This document shows positions 55,515 through 64,000 of a stretch of DNA of 64,000 nucleotides, piece by piece. Source of the DNA: Candidatus Woesearchaeota archaeon (GTDB lineage Archaea; Nanobdellota; Nanobdellia; Woesearchaeales; ARS49); contig JACQNC010000013.1 in NCBI GenBank assembly GCA_016203225.1, positions 22,022 to 86,021 on the forward strand, read 5' to 3'. Below the pieces are notes generated by a model. It was not told where the DNA came from. It made no database searches and worked only from the letters and a program-made list of their open reading frames with translations. The position numbers were made by a program, and so were the translations under genes. Numbering within the stretch: the stretch's first letter is position 1; every line of letters begins with the position of its first letter.

Positions 55515-57655
55515 CCGCGGTTCTCGAAGAGCGTGTGCAGGCGCATCAGTTCAGGGAACCGCTGATGGATGTCCTGCGGTTGGGCGAGCAACCGCAATGC
55601 TTCACGGGCGCAGCCAAGGTGGAATAGCTTGTCCCCGTGGAGATGCCCGCCGTACCTTTGCACCTTCTGGTGCACGCGAAGCATCTGCGCATAAGGCGCT
55701 TCCTCTCCCGTGCCGAGCTCTACGCCGGTCGCGCTCAACGCCGCGGGAGGGATCCTGCGCTCGACTTCGCGTAACAGTTGCCTGTTCTCGGCCTCCAAGG
55801 TGAGCCAGGTGCCCGCGATCTCCAGGTGCCGGGCCCAACGTTCGAGCAGGAAGAGGAACCGTGTCTTCTCAGCCGGGGCTGCACGTGTCCCTCTGAGCGG
55901 TTCCACCACTGCGTACGAAGGGTCATTCTTGTTCAGTAACGCGTTGAACACTCGGTAGCGGTCACCCTCCTTCTCAGGCACGTTGAGCACCTCCTCAGGT
56001 TGCATGGAGAGGTTCTTGTACGCGATAAGCCGGGTCGTCACGTAGAGCAGCGCGAGCTGGAATGCATGTTTGCGGTCTATCTCCGCACCGGGCCATCCGA
56101 ACAAGGTCGTGACGCCCCAGAGCCCGTTGACGAGCTGCGCGTGCTCCATGTCGAAATGGCCCGGGACGCACTCTTTGATGAACTTCGCGGTGTCCGATCG
56201 GTTGCCGTCGAAGTCAAGCACGTAGTTCTTTGGGACGTGGTCGAGGCGGAGCGTGGTCAACCAAGGAGTCGTATCGTGGAGCAGCTGGTGGTCGGCGAAA
56301 CGCGCTCCTGCATCGATGACCTGGCGGTCTTCGCGAGGGATGGGCGCGCCGAGCATCCGTTCGAGCGGATCGAAGAATTTCCGGAGCCTGTCCTGGAGGA
56401 AATTCTCGGGGGGATCGCTGAGCAGGAACCTGATTTCGGGGGATTCCGGCGCGACGACGTGGGTGAAGTTGTGGTCGAGCGTAGCGGCGGTGATAGTGAG
56501 CTTCTTGAGCAGCTGGAACCTGGCCTCAGGGTCGAGCCTGGCGAGGTCGTCGTAGGCGTTCTTGCCCGGAACGCGGTCGATGCGCAGGATCGTGCGCGCA
56601 TCGTTCGGGTCCTTGAGCTTCGTGGAGCGTGTCGGAAGGTTGATCTGCTTCCCGTCGGGGAGCCTGAACTGGTCGCGGTGGTATTGGGCGTGCGTGATGA
56701 GCAGGTCCTCGATGTTCGCGTTCTTCGCTTCAGCAGGAGGATACGCTTTGAGCACGACGTCGCGGATACGATACTTGCTCGGGAAAACGCGCGTGATCCG
56801 GTCGGGCTCGAGTCGGAGTGCCACCTGTAGTTTGCGCTTGGCATCCTCGTCCCGGTCGTTGGCTCGGAGGAATTCGTCGATGCCAGCGGCACCCATTCGC
56901 GAGATCGCGTCGCGATAGGCCTGGAACGCTCCTGTAAGATTGCCATTCTCTACATACATCTCTCCTAGATAGACGAATGGCTCGGGGCGTGTCGCGTTGT
57001 CGTAGATGATCTGGCGGATGTATGCGATGGCCCTGCCTTTTGAGTCGATGTCGGCTTCATTGGAGAAGATGGCGAAGAGATTGCGGGTGAACCAGTTGCG
57101 CTGGTCGAGCTTCTTGGAAAGCTCAGGGTATTCGTTGACGAGTTCCAGCAGCTGGCAGAGCGCCTCCATCTCAGGAGGGTCGTGTTCGGTCGCGGTCCGG
57201 AACGCGTCGAACGCGTCCTCACGCCGGTGTTCCTCTAACGCGAGCATTCCAGCCTCATAGAACGCTTCCGATGAAGGGGCTTCTTTCATGCGTCGGAGGA
57301 TGTCGCTCTTCCGGAGCGAATAGGCGCCTGTGGATTTCCTGTTCTGTTTTGCGGCGAGCCAGAAGTGCGCGTCCAGGAATATATCCTCTATCGGTTCGTG
57401 CTTGCCGATGCCCTTGCGAACGTACCACGTTAGCTGGTCACGCGCGATTTCGACCAGCGAGGGGTTGCGGGCGCGCAAGGTATCTGCCAGATTGCTTGCC
57501 GCGAAACTTATCACGCCGTCATAGACCTTGCCGTTTACCTGCGCGGTCTCGGAGGGCGCTAAGACAGCTACTCGATAGCCCTTTCGCTCGAAAGCCTTGA
57601 TAAGGGTCTCGAGTTCGGGCTCTTCACGCGGTCCGATAATAAGAACGTCGGCCAT
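55472..57655 (-). CDS. large hypothetical protein with TPR-like centre
   Basis: 727-aa ORF; N-terminal MADVLIIGPREEPELETLIKAFERKGYRVAVL; central helical repeats. Confidence 0.75.
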   Translation of the reverse strand: MADVLIIGPREEPELETLIKAFERKGYRVAVLAPSETAQVNGKVYDGVISFAASNLADTLRARNPSLVEIARDQLTWYVRKGIGKHEPIEDIFLDAHFWLAAKQNRKSTGAYSLRKSDILRRMKEAPSSEAFYEAGMLALEEHRREDAFDAFRTATEHDPPEMEALCQLLELVNEYPELSKKLDQRNWFTRNLFAIFSNEADIDSKGRAIAYIRQIIYDNATRPEPFVYLGEMYVENGNLTGAFQAYRDAISRMGAAGIDEFLRANDRDEDAKRKLQVALRLEPDRITRVFPSKYRIRDVVLKAYPPAEAKNANIEDLLITHAQYHRDQFRLPDGKQINLPTRSTKLKDPNDARTILRIDRVPGKNAYDDLARLDPEARFQLLKKLTITAATLDHNFTHVVAPESPEIRFLLSDPPENFLQDRLRKFFDPLERMLGAPIPREDRQVIDAGARFADHQLLHDTTPWLTTLRLDHVPKNYVLDFDGNRSDTAKFIKECVPGHFDMEHAQLVNGLWGVTTLFGWPGAEIDRKHAFQLALLYVTTRLIAYKNLSMQPEEVLNVPEKEGDRYRVFNALLNKNDPSYAVVEPLRGTRAAPAEKTRFLFLLERWARHLEIAGTWLTLEAENRQLLREVERRIPPAALSATGVELGTGEEAPYAQMLRVHQKVQRYGGHLHGDKLFHLGCAREALRLLAQPQDIHQRFPELMRLHTLFENRGYFKKAEDVLSNGS

Positions 57656-57708
57656 GCCCCACCAGTAACTATCAACAAGTCATAACTTGCCGAGAGGGGT
57701 ATTTAAAC

Positions 57709-58773
57709 CTATCGCACAATCCTCCGGATGTGGTCTGCGGCGAGCGCGAGCTTCTCTACCATTTCTATGCCCGCCGGGCCATTTTCGACAAGTGCGCCTA
57801 GGTAGTCATCCCGTTCGCCGTGGAAGTCGGTTCCGGCGGTCACTAGCAGTTCATATCTTCGGGCAAGGTCGCGCCAGATCGGGATCTGCTGCAGAACGTG
57901 CTTGCGGTTGTGGACCTCGAGTCCGCCCAGCCCGCGGGATGCTTGCTTGAAGTCGCGGACAAGCTGTTCGCGGTCGATCTTGCCGGCAGGTGTGCTGAGC
58001 GATACCTTGCTTGTCTCGCCGGTAAGGGGCATATCCGCCAACGGTGAGCTGGCGAGGAACTTGTATCTGCCTGGATGAGATATAACGGGCACCCCCCCGC
58101 AGTACATCACCATCTCGACCGCGTCTTTTAATTCAGGAGGATGCCTGCCCCTTATGGCGAGGTACTGTTCGGGCACGGATGCGTAGAATGGTGAGTCCCG
58201 CCCGATTAAGTTATCGCTGACTAGGCGTGGTGAGACGTTTGAGGTTATTGCTTTTGCCTTGAGTTCGGCGGTGATGCGTGCACGGTTGCGTTCTAGGAGT
58301 TTGTCCGCGATGAACTCGCGTCTGATCATCTGCGGAAGCTCGGGTCTGACGACGTCGTTCCACTCCAAGAGATAGCCTGCCTGCTGGAGCTTGCTTATCA
58401 TCGACTGCGCGCGCCTTTTGGTTGCTTCGATCATCGCTCTGTTGTGCATTTCGAGTTCGCTGTCCTTGTACATGCTGCCGCAGAGGAAATATCCAAGGAG
58501 GTGTATCTCGAAACCCCGGTACGCACAGGTGATTTCCTCGGCATGGATGACTTGCAGATCGTTTATGATGTAGTGGTCATCGAATGTCTCGAAACGGTCC
58601 ACAGGCGCGAGACGTTTGATGGTGGGGAAGATCGTCGACGGCTTCCAGGCATCGACGCAGTCATGGTCGGTTATGGCGATCGCGCATATGCGTTCCTTGA
58701 GCGCGGCTCGGAGGACGTTTTCAAGGGTCCAGTTCCCGTCGGACGCGGATGTGTGGACTTGCAGGTCTATCAT
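57709..58773 (-). CDS. PHP-domain metal-dependent phosphoesterase
   Basis: MIDLQVHTSASDGNWTLENVLRAALKERICAIAITDHD. Confidence 0.88.
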   Translation of the reverse strand: MIDLQVHTSASDGNWTLENVLRAALKERICAIAITDHDCVDAWKPSTIFPTIKRLAPVDRFETFDDHYIINDLQVIHAEEITCAYRGFEIHLLGYFLCGSMYKDSELEMHNRAMIEATKRRAQSMISKLQQAGYLLEWNDVVRPELPQMIRREFIADKLLERNRARITAELKAKAITSNVSPRLVSDNLIGRDSPFYASVPEQYLAIRGRHPPELKDAVEMVMYCGGVPVISHPGRYKFLASSPLADMPLTGETSKVSLSTPAGKIDREQLVRDFKQASRGLGGLEVHNRKHVLQQIPIWRDLARRYELLVTAGTDFHGERDDYLGALVENGPAGIEMVEKLALAADHIRRIVR

Positions 58774-59657
58774 GCGACGTACCGCGTGAACCCTTGCAGG
58801 TCCAGGTGAGTAACCTCGTCCATGTACTTCTGGCTGAGATCATGCGCCCACGGTGGCATCTGGGTGCCTACGTGGATCGTGCCTCCGGGCCGGTCTGCCT
58901 CATACTGGGCTGCCTTTCCGCATATGCAGACCTCGGCGATACCTTTCAGCCCAGACGCCCAGTTGGGTCCTACAGAGCCACTGACAACCAGCCCGCCGCC
59001 GGACATGTCTTTCGCGGCCAGCCGTTTCACGGATCCGTTGACGTATGTGAATCCGCCGACCTTGAGATGGTTGACGCGGATGCCAGCGTCGCCGCCGACG
59101 TACGTGACGCCGTCGAGCTGGTGTTCGTTGAGCCGGTTGCCTGCGTTGCCGAGGATTATGATCGTGCTGTTGGCGCGTTGGTGCGCGCCTGCGGCAGCGC
59201 CTGCGTCGCCTGTTAGTGCGACTGTCGAAGGGGAATCCGCGGTCGAGCCGTTTCCGGCTTCGAAGCAGAACCTGTCACCGGCGTCCCCGTCGTAGACTAT
59301 GCGTTCACGTCGGTTGCGGAAACCTAGATAGTCGAGCGTCGTGAGGCCGCCGTATATGTCTCGGAGTTTGAGGGTCTCCTTGGCTTGAAGGGTCTGGTCT
59401 ATTATGCGTAGAGGCACAACGATTGTTTCGGCGGTGCGAAGCATGGTGTCCACGGCAGCCGAGACGAACAGGCCGTATTTCTTGTAGAACGGGTTGCGGG
59501 GGAATCGCTCGGCTATGCCGCGCATAAGTGCTTCGAGTTCGGAAGGCTGCGACGAGGGGACGAGCGTCCTTGCGGCGTTGAACGCGGATACAGGATTGAA
59601 CGACTTCACGCCCACCAGCCCCGCTTCCCATTCGGTCAATCGTGCGATCAGGTCCAT
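58770..59657 (-). CDS. hypothetical protein with GXGXG-like beta-helical repeats
   Basis: VALTGDAGAAAG...ILGNAGNRLNEHQLDGVTYVGGDAGIRVNHLKVGGFTYVNGSV. Confidence 0.65.
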   Translation of the reverse strand: MDLIARLTEWEAGLVGVKSFNPVSAFNAARTLVPSSQPSELEALMRGIAERFPRNPFYKKYGLFVSAAVDTMLRTAETIVVPLRIIDQTLQAKETLKLRDIYGGLTTLDYLGFRNRRERIVYDGDAGDRFCFEAGNGSTADSPSTVALTGDAGAAAGAHQRANSTIIILGNAGNRLNEHQLDGVTYVGGDAGIRVNHLKVGGFTYVNGSVKRLAAKDMSGGGLVVSGSVGPNWASGLKGIAEVCICGKAAQYEADRPGGTIHVGTQMPPWAHDLSQKYMDEVTHLDLQGFTRYVA

Positions 59658-59777
59658 GTTCTGTAATCACTATCCCCCAGTTACAAATGGATATTCGACT
59701 CGGGACCTTTATAAAGCTTTCGACGGATTCGCGCGACTGGCGCAACGTTTAAAAGCATCGGACGGTTGAAGAAGGCC

Positions 59778-61247
59778 ATGCCCACGGAAAAAGAGCTGAT
59801 CGACGAGCGTATGAGGAAGCTCGATGAGTTGCGCAAGCTCGGAATCGATCCGTACCCCTATACGTTCAAGCGCACGCACCATGCCGCGGAGATAATCGCG
59901 AAGCACAAGGCGTTGAAGGCGAACGACCGCACGGCAGACAAGGTCAGCGTCGCGGGCCGCATAGTCGCGTTCCGGAAGCTCGGCGCGATCTCGTTCATGC
60001 ACATCCTCGATCAGACCGGCAGGATACAGTTGTTCTTCAAGGAAGGCGCGAAGGGCTTCGATCTCCTGCGGCTGTACGACATCGGCGACTGGATCGGCGC
60101 GCACGGTGTGGTCGTCGCGACCAAGACCGGCGAGGTCTCTGTCGAGGTCGAGGGCTTCGAGATGCTGTGTAAATCTATCAGGCCTTTGCCTGACAAGTGG
60201 CACGGACTGAAGGACGTGGAGTTGCGGTACCGCCAGCGCTACGTGGATCTGGTGATGAACGAGGACGTCCGCAAGGTCTCGTTCCAGCGCATCGCGATAC
60301 TGAACGCAGTGAGGGATTTCTTCCGCGAGAAGGGCTTCATGGAGGTAGAGACCCCTGTGCTGCAGCCTATCTACGGCGGCGCGAACGCGCGGCCGTTCGT
60401 CACGCACCATCACGATCTCGATCTGAAGATGTATCTGCGCATCTCCTTGGAGCTTTACCACAAGCGCCTGATGGTCGGCGGGTTCGAGAAGGTGTTCGAG
60501 ATCGGCCACGTTTTCAGGAACGAGGGGATCGACCGCGAGCACAATCCCGAGTTCACGTTGCTCGAATGTTATCAAGCGTACGCCGACTATCACGACATGA
60601 TGGAATTGACGGAGGACTGTTACAACCACGTGGCGAAGAAGGTGCTCGGCACGACGAAGATCGCGTTCCAGGGCAAGGAGATCGATCTCAAGAAGCCCTG
60701 GAGGCGTCTGACGATGTTCCAGGCGATCAAGGAATTCGCGAAGATCGATGTCGAGGGACTCGGCGATGCCGATCTGAAAAATGAGCTGCAGAAGCACAGG
60801 CTCGAGCTTCCGCAGCCATGGTCGCGGGGCGCGGCGATCGCGGAATTGTTCAAGCTCTGTGAGCCTCACCTGGTGCAGCCGACGTTCATCATCGACCATC
60901 CGATCGAGACGACGCCGTTATGCAAGCCTCTGCGCACGGGTCCGAAGGATATCGTGGAGCGCTTCGAGCCGTTCATAAACGGTTGGGAAGTGGGCAACGC
61001 GTACTCTGAACTGAACGATCCTGCGTTGCAGCGGCGATTGCTTGAGGAACAGGCCAAGCAATTGAGATCCGGTGCCGAGGAGGCGCATCCGATGGATGAG
61101 GATTTCGTCCGTGCGATCGAGCACGGCATGCCGCCCACGGGAGGTCTCGGTTTGGGCATCGACCGCATGGTGATGCTGTTGACGAACCAGGCGAGCATCC
61201 GTGATATCATATTGTTCCCCACCATGAAACCGGATGAGAAGAAATGA
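59778..61247 (+). CDS. lysS: lysyl-tRNA synthetase, class II
   Basis: VEVEGFEMLCKSIRPLPDKWHGLKDVELRYRQRYVDL, PFVTHHHDLDLKMYLRISLELYHKRLMVGGFEKVFEIG, GGLGLGIDRMVMLLTN. Confidence 0.97.
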   Translation: MPTEKELIDERMRKLDELRKLGIDPYPYTFKRTHHAAEIIAKHKALKANDRTADKVSVAGRIVAFRKLGAISFMHILDQTGRIQLFFKEGAKGFDLLRLYDIGDWIGAHGVVVATKTGEVSVEVEGFEMLCKSIRPLPDKWHGLKDVELRYRQRYVDLVMNEDVRKVSFQRIAILNAVRDFFREKGFMEVETPVLQPIYGGANARPFVTHHHDLDLKMYLRISLELYHKRLMVGGFEKVFEIGHVFRNEGIDREHNPEFTLLECYQAYADYHDMMELTEDCYNHVAKKVLGTTKIAFQGKEIDLKKPWRRLTMFQAIKEFAKIDVEGLGDADLKNELQKHRLELPQPWSRGAAIAELFKLCEPHLVQPTFIIDHPIETTPLCKPLRTGPKDIVERFEPFINGWEVGNAYSELNDPALQRRLLEEQAKQLRSGAEEAHPMDEDFVRAIEHGMPPTGGLGLGIDRMVMLLTNQASIRDIILFPTMKPDEKK

Positions 61248-61331
61248 CTGCAAACCCGTTCGCCGGCGTGAACTGCATACAGAACGCCATTGCGTTCTGC
61301 TGCACAGCCGAACCTGCTGGATTCGGCTTGT

Positions 61332-61407
61332 GCCCCAAGCAGGTTGGTAGTCGCTTTATCGGAATAGAATCGATAGCACTAACACCACGTCAATCGTGCC
61401 TGGGCAG
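61332..61407 (+). repeat. dispersed palindromic repeat, copy G, preceded by two hairpins (61280-61328)
   Basis: GCCCCAAGCAGGTTGGTAGTCGCTTTATCGGAATAGAATCGATAGCACTAACACCACGTCAATCGTGCCTGGGCAG. Confidence 0.82.
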
Positions 61408-61434
61408 CGAAGCCGGGGGACGCGGGGTCTTTCC

Positions 61435-61782
61435 ATGACTGATGGCAAGACAATCGTCGGGCTCATCGAGCACGTCAGGCTCGTCGGCAAGGACAATGAG
61501 ATGAAGGTCCTGGCGCGCATCGACACTGGCGCGACGAAGAGCAGCATCGACGCCAAGCTCGCAGCTGAGTTGCAGGTTGGTCCCGAGATCAGGACCGCCA
61601 TGGTGCGCAGCGCGCACGGCGTGAAGCGCAGGGGGATAGTCAAACAGAAGGTAATCATCGCGGGCAGGCACATGAACATGGAATTCACGCTCGCGGACAG
61701 GAGCCACATGAAGTACAAGGTGCTCATAGGTCAGAATATTCTTAAGCGCCGTTTCCTGATCGACCCGGCGAAGGACGCATGA
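61435..61782 (+). CDS. retropepsin-like RimB/RimK-associated protease-type protein
   Basis: KVLARIDTGATKSSIDAKLA ... KYKVLIGQNILKRRFLIDP. Confidence 0.8.
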   Translation: MTDGKTIVGLIEHVRLVGKDNEMKVLARIDTGATKSSIDAKLAAELQVGPEIRTAMVRSAHGVKRRGIVKQKVIIAGRHMNMEFTLADRSHMKYKVLIGQNILKRRFLIDPAKDA

Positions 61783-61819
61783 GACAGTCTCAACAGGCAT
61801 CCGGAGGTCCTGATCGAGC

Positions 61820-62878
61820 ATGAGAGCGGCCATCATCTCGCAGGGGAGCATCTCGTCCCAGTGGGTCGTTGACGAGTGCAAGAAGCTCTTTGACGCCGTC
61901 GACGCGCTGGACATCAAGGACTTTGAGGTGTCGCTCGGCGGCAAGGAGCCGCAGGTTTTCTACCAAGGCAAGCCGTTGGAGCACGAGTATGACTGCATCT
62001 ACGCGAAAGGCAGCTTCAGGTATGTGACGCTGCTGCGTTCGTTGACGACCATCCTCGGCAAGGCCTGTTACATGCCGATCAAGGGGCCAGCGTTCACGGC
62101 CGGGCACGACAAATTGTTGACCCATCTCGTCCTCCAATCCGCGAATGTCCCACAGCCGAAGACATATGTCGTTTCCACGTCCGCCGCGGGCAAGAAGTTG
62201 CTGAAGAAGATCGACTATCCGCTCGTGATGAAGCTTCCAGCAGGCACGCACGGCAAGGGCGTGATGCTGGCGGACAGCATCGAGAGCGCGAGTTCGATGA
62301 TCGACGCGCTCGCGTTGCTGAAGCAGCCGTTCCTGATGCAGGAATACGTAGAGACGAACGGCACGGACACGCGCGCGTTCGTCGTCGGAGACGATGTCGT
62401 GGCATCAATGAAACGCACCGCAGCCGAGGGCGAGAAGCGCGCCAACATCCACGCGGGCGGCAAGGCCATCGCGTGCGAGATCGACGCGTACGCGAAGAAG
62501 GTCGCCTTGGACACGGCGCGCGCCGTCGGGGCCGACATCTGCGCCGTCGACATGCTCATGGGTCCGAAAGGCAAGCCCATGGTCATCGAGATCAACCTAT
62601 CGCCCGGACTGCAGGGCATCACTCGCGCGACGAAGGTGAACGTCGCGCAACGGATCGCGAGGTTCCTGCACCAAAAGGCCAAGGAATTCCGCATCAAGCA
62701 GGCGGGTTTGGCGATCAAGGAGGTCGTGCCTGAGAAGGAAGTGATAACGAGGCTCGACTTCCGCGGCAACCGCATGCTGTTGCCGGAGCTCGTCACCACG
62801 CTGACGAAGCTCTCCGACGAGGAAGTGGTTATCAAGCTCGAGAAAGGCAAGTTCAGTATCGAACGGGTGACGCAATGA
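61820..62878 (+). CDS. RimK-like ATP-grasp ligase
   Basis: YPLVMKLPAGTHGKGVMLADS, FLMQEYVETNGTDTRAFVVGDDVVASMKR, VIEINLSPGLQGI. Confidence 0.9.
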   Translation: MRAAIISQGSISSQWVVDECKKLFDAVDALDIKDFEVSLGGKEPQVFYQGKPLEHEYDCIYAKGSFRYVTLLRSLTTILGKACYMPIKGPAFTAGHDKLLTHLVLQSANVPQPKTYVVSTSAAGKKLLKKIDYPLVMKLPAGTHGKGVMLADSIESASSMIDALALLKQPFLMQEYVETNGTDTRAFVVGDDVVASMKRTAAEGEKRANIHAGGKAIACEIDAYAKKVALDTARAVGADICAVDMLMGPKGKPMVIEINLSPGLQGITRATKVNVAQRIARFLHQKAKEFRIKQAGLAIKEVVPEKEVITRLDFRGNRMLLPELVTTLTKLSDEEVVIKLEKGKFSIERVTQ

Positions 62879-63240
62879 ATCTGGGGATTTGGGTATCGGG
62901 ACGATTGAACGGTCAGGCGCTCATCAACTGGGCAGAGGGGAACAAGCACGCGGTCAAGGTGTTGTTGAGCATGGAGCAGAAGGAACAGCCGCTCGTGTGG
63001 GCGACGGCGAACATCGACGCGCTGAAGAAGGCATCTGACGCGGGCAAGATCGACCTGCTGTTCAAGACCGTGAAGCCGTCCGGCGACGAGAACTACAAGG
63101 CGTTGGACGCGCTGCTCGCGTTCGCGAAGGACAAGTACAAGATAGACGCCGTCGCTGTCGATCCTATGCCTGCGGTCGCGCATCCGATCAGGAACGCGGC
63201 ACGGAAGCTGAAACTCAAGACGATACTGTTGCCGAAGTGA
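62875..63240 (+). CDS. hypothetical protein, possibly adenine-nucleotide alpha-hydrolase-like
   Basis: 121-aa ORF overlapping ligase stop; MNLGIWVSGRLNGQALI. Confidence 0.6.
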   Translation: MNLGIWVSGRLNGQALINWAEGNKHAVKVLLSMEQKEQPLVWATANIDALKKASDAGKIDLLFKTVKPSGDENYKALDALLAFAKDKYKIDAVAVDPMPAVAHPIRNAARKLKLKTILLPK

Positions 63241-63320
63241 TTATCTGATTGATGCTTAATACGACTATTGGTTCAGACCAAAGAAGAAGGCGAAGGTTTT
63301 TTAGTACAAGAGAATGTGTG

Positions 63321-64000
63321 CTATTTTTTCTTTGCGACAAGCAATAATCTTCTTTTATCTAATTGTTTATAGTTGAAAGACATTTTGTAGATATCCTCTC
63401 CACTAAAGAATTCAAGAACTTTAAATCCTGCTTGTTCCAAAAAGAATGCTAATTCTTGCGGGAAGAATATCCTTGTTTCTCTATGGTATGTTCCGACTTT
63501 CTTATTTCCTTTCAACGTATAGAAGACCCTATCATTCACCATCGTTTGCTTTCTCTCATCAATATTGTCAGTAATCACTTCATAAACGCCAAATTTGGCA
63601 ATATCCTTATCTTTGCTGACGAAACGATTTTTGAATTTTCGTTTTTGCAGGTAACTTATTGGATTTGAAACATCAACAATGAGTAGACCTCCCTTCTTGA
63701 TGTGATCATTAAATCTTCTCAAGGTTTGCAGAACTTCTTGGTTCGTTTTATTGAAAACGATAATGCTGCGGATGCATATTATTGCATCAAAGGCTTCATT
63801 AATATTCAATAGTCTCATATTCTGCACTTTAAAGTCGGAATTCGGATATCTTTTCTTGGCGTACTCAATCATCTCCGGATTGGCATCAACACCGAAACTT
63901 TTGTAGCCTTTTTCACGAAGGACATCCACGTGCGAACCAACTCCACATCCAACATCAAGCACAGAATGCACTTTACCAAATTTTTCAAATAATTTAACGA
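63321..64000 (-). CDS. class I SAM-dependent methyltransferase, 5' end beyond window
   Basis: VHSVLDVGCGVGSHVDVLREKGYKSFGVDANPEMIEYAKKRYP; frame stays open to window edge. Confidence 0.88.
   Translation of the reverse strand, partial: VKLFEKFGKVHSVLDVGCGVGSHVDVLREKGYKSFGVDANPEMIEYAKKRYPNSDFKVQNMRLLNINEAFDAIICIRSIIVFNKTNQEVLQTLRRFNDHIKKGGLLIVDVSNPISYLQKRKFKNRFVSKDKDIAKFGVYEVITDNIDERKQTMVNDRVFYTLKGNKKVGTYHRETRIFFPQELAFFLEQAGFKVLEFFSGEDIYKMSFNYKQLDKRRLLLVAKKK

Noticed and set aside
59709-60899. 396-aa minus ORF antisense to lysS
   Set aside because: Shadow ORF of a clear lysyl-tRNA synthetase
1-64000. CRISPR array
   Set aside because: No regularly spaced direct repeats with unique spacers found; the recurrent palindromes are kilobases apart and no cas genes are present

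Overview
The window is a compact archaeal chromosome segment. Archaeal markers: ribosomal protein S3Ae and L21e, RpoF, FttA/aCPSF1 beta-CASP nuclease, proteasome beta subunit, Bud32, SepF, FtsZ, TATA-box promoters and an intron-containing tRNA. Most of the 64 kb is ordinary core gene content in short operons, with four tRNAs (Pro-GGG, His-GTG, intron-containing Thr-GGT, Leu-TAA), no rRNA and no CRISPR array. The most unusual signals are: (1) a family of at least seven dispersed, intergenic, imperfect-palindrome repeats (about 75-125 bp, consensus roughly CCCAGGCAGGTTGGTAGTCGCTTTAT-loop-ATAAAGCGACGTCAATCGTGCCTGGGGAG) whose arms and loops occur in different relative orientations; (2) a sigma-70 region-4-like protein encoded next to tRNA-Leu; (3) an accessory block with a PD-(D/E)XK-like protein and a HerA/Zot-like ATPase, followed by a candidate toxin-antitoxin pair; (4) several structured intergenic RNAs, including a four-hairpin leader of a DEAD-box helicase and a three-hairpin region with a GNRA-capped stem; (5) a 634-aa protein with an internally duplicated nucleotidyltransferase-like unit, one copy apparently inactive. 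All functional calls are from reading motifs by eye; no database or folding program was run.
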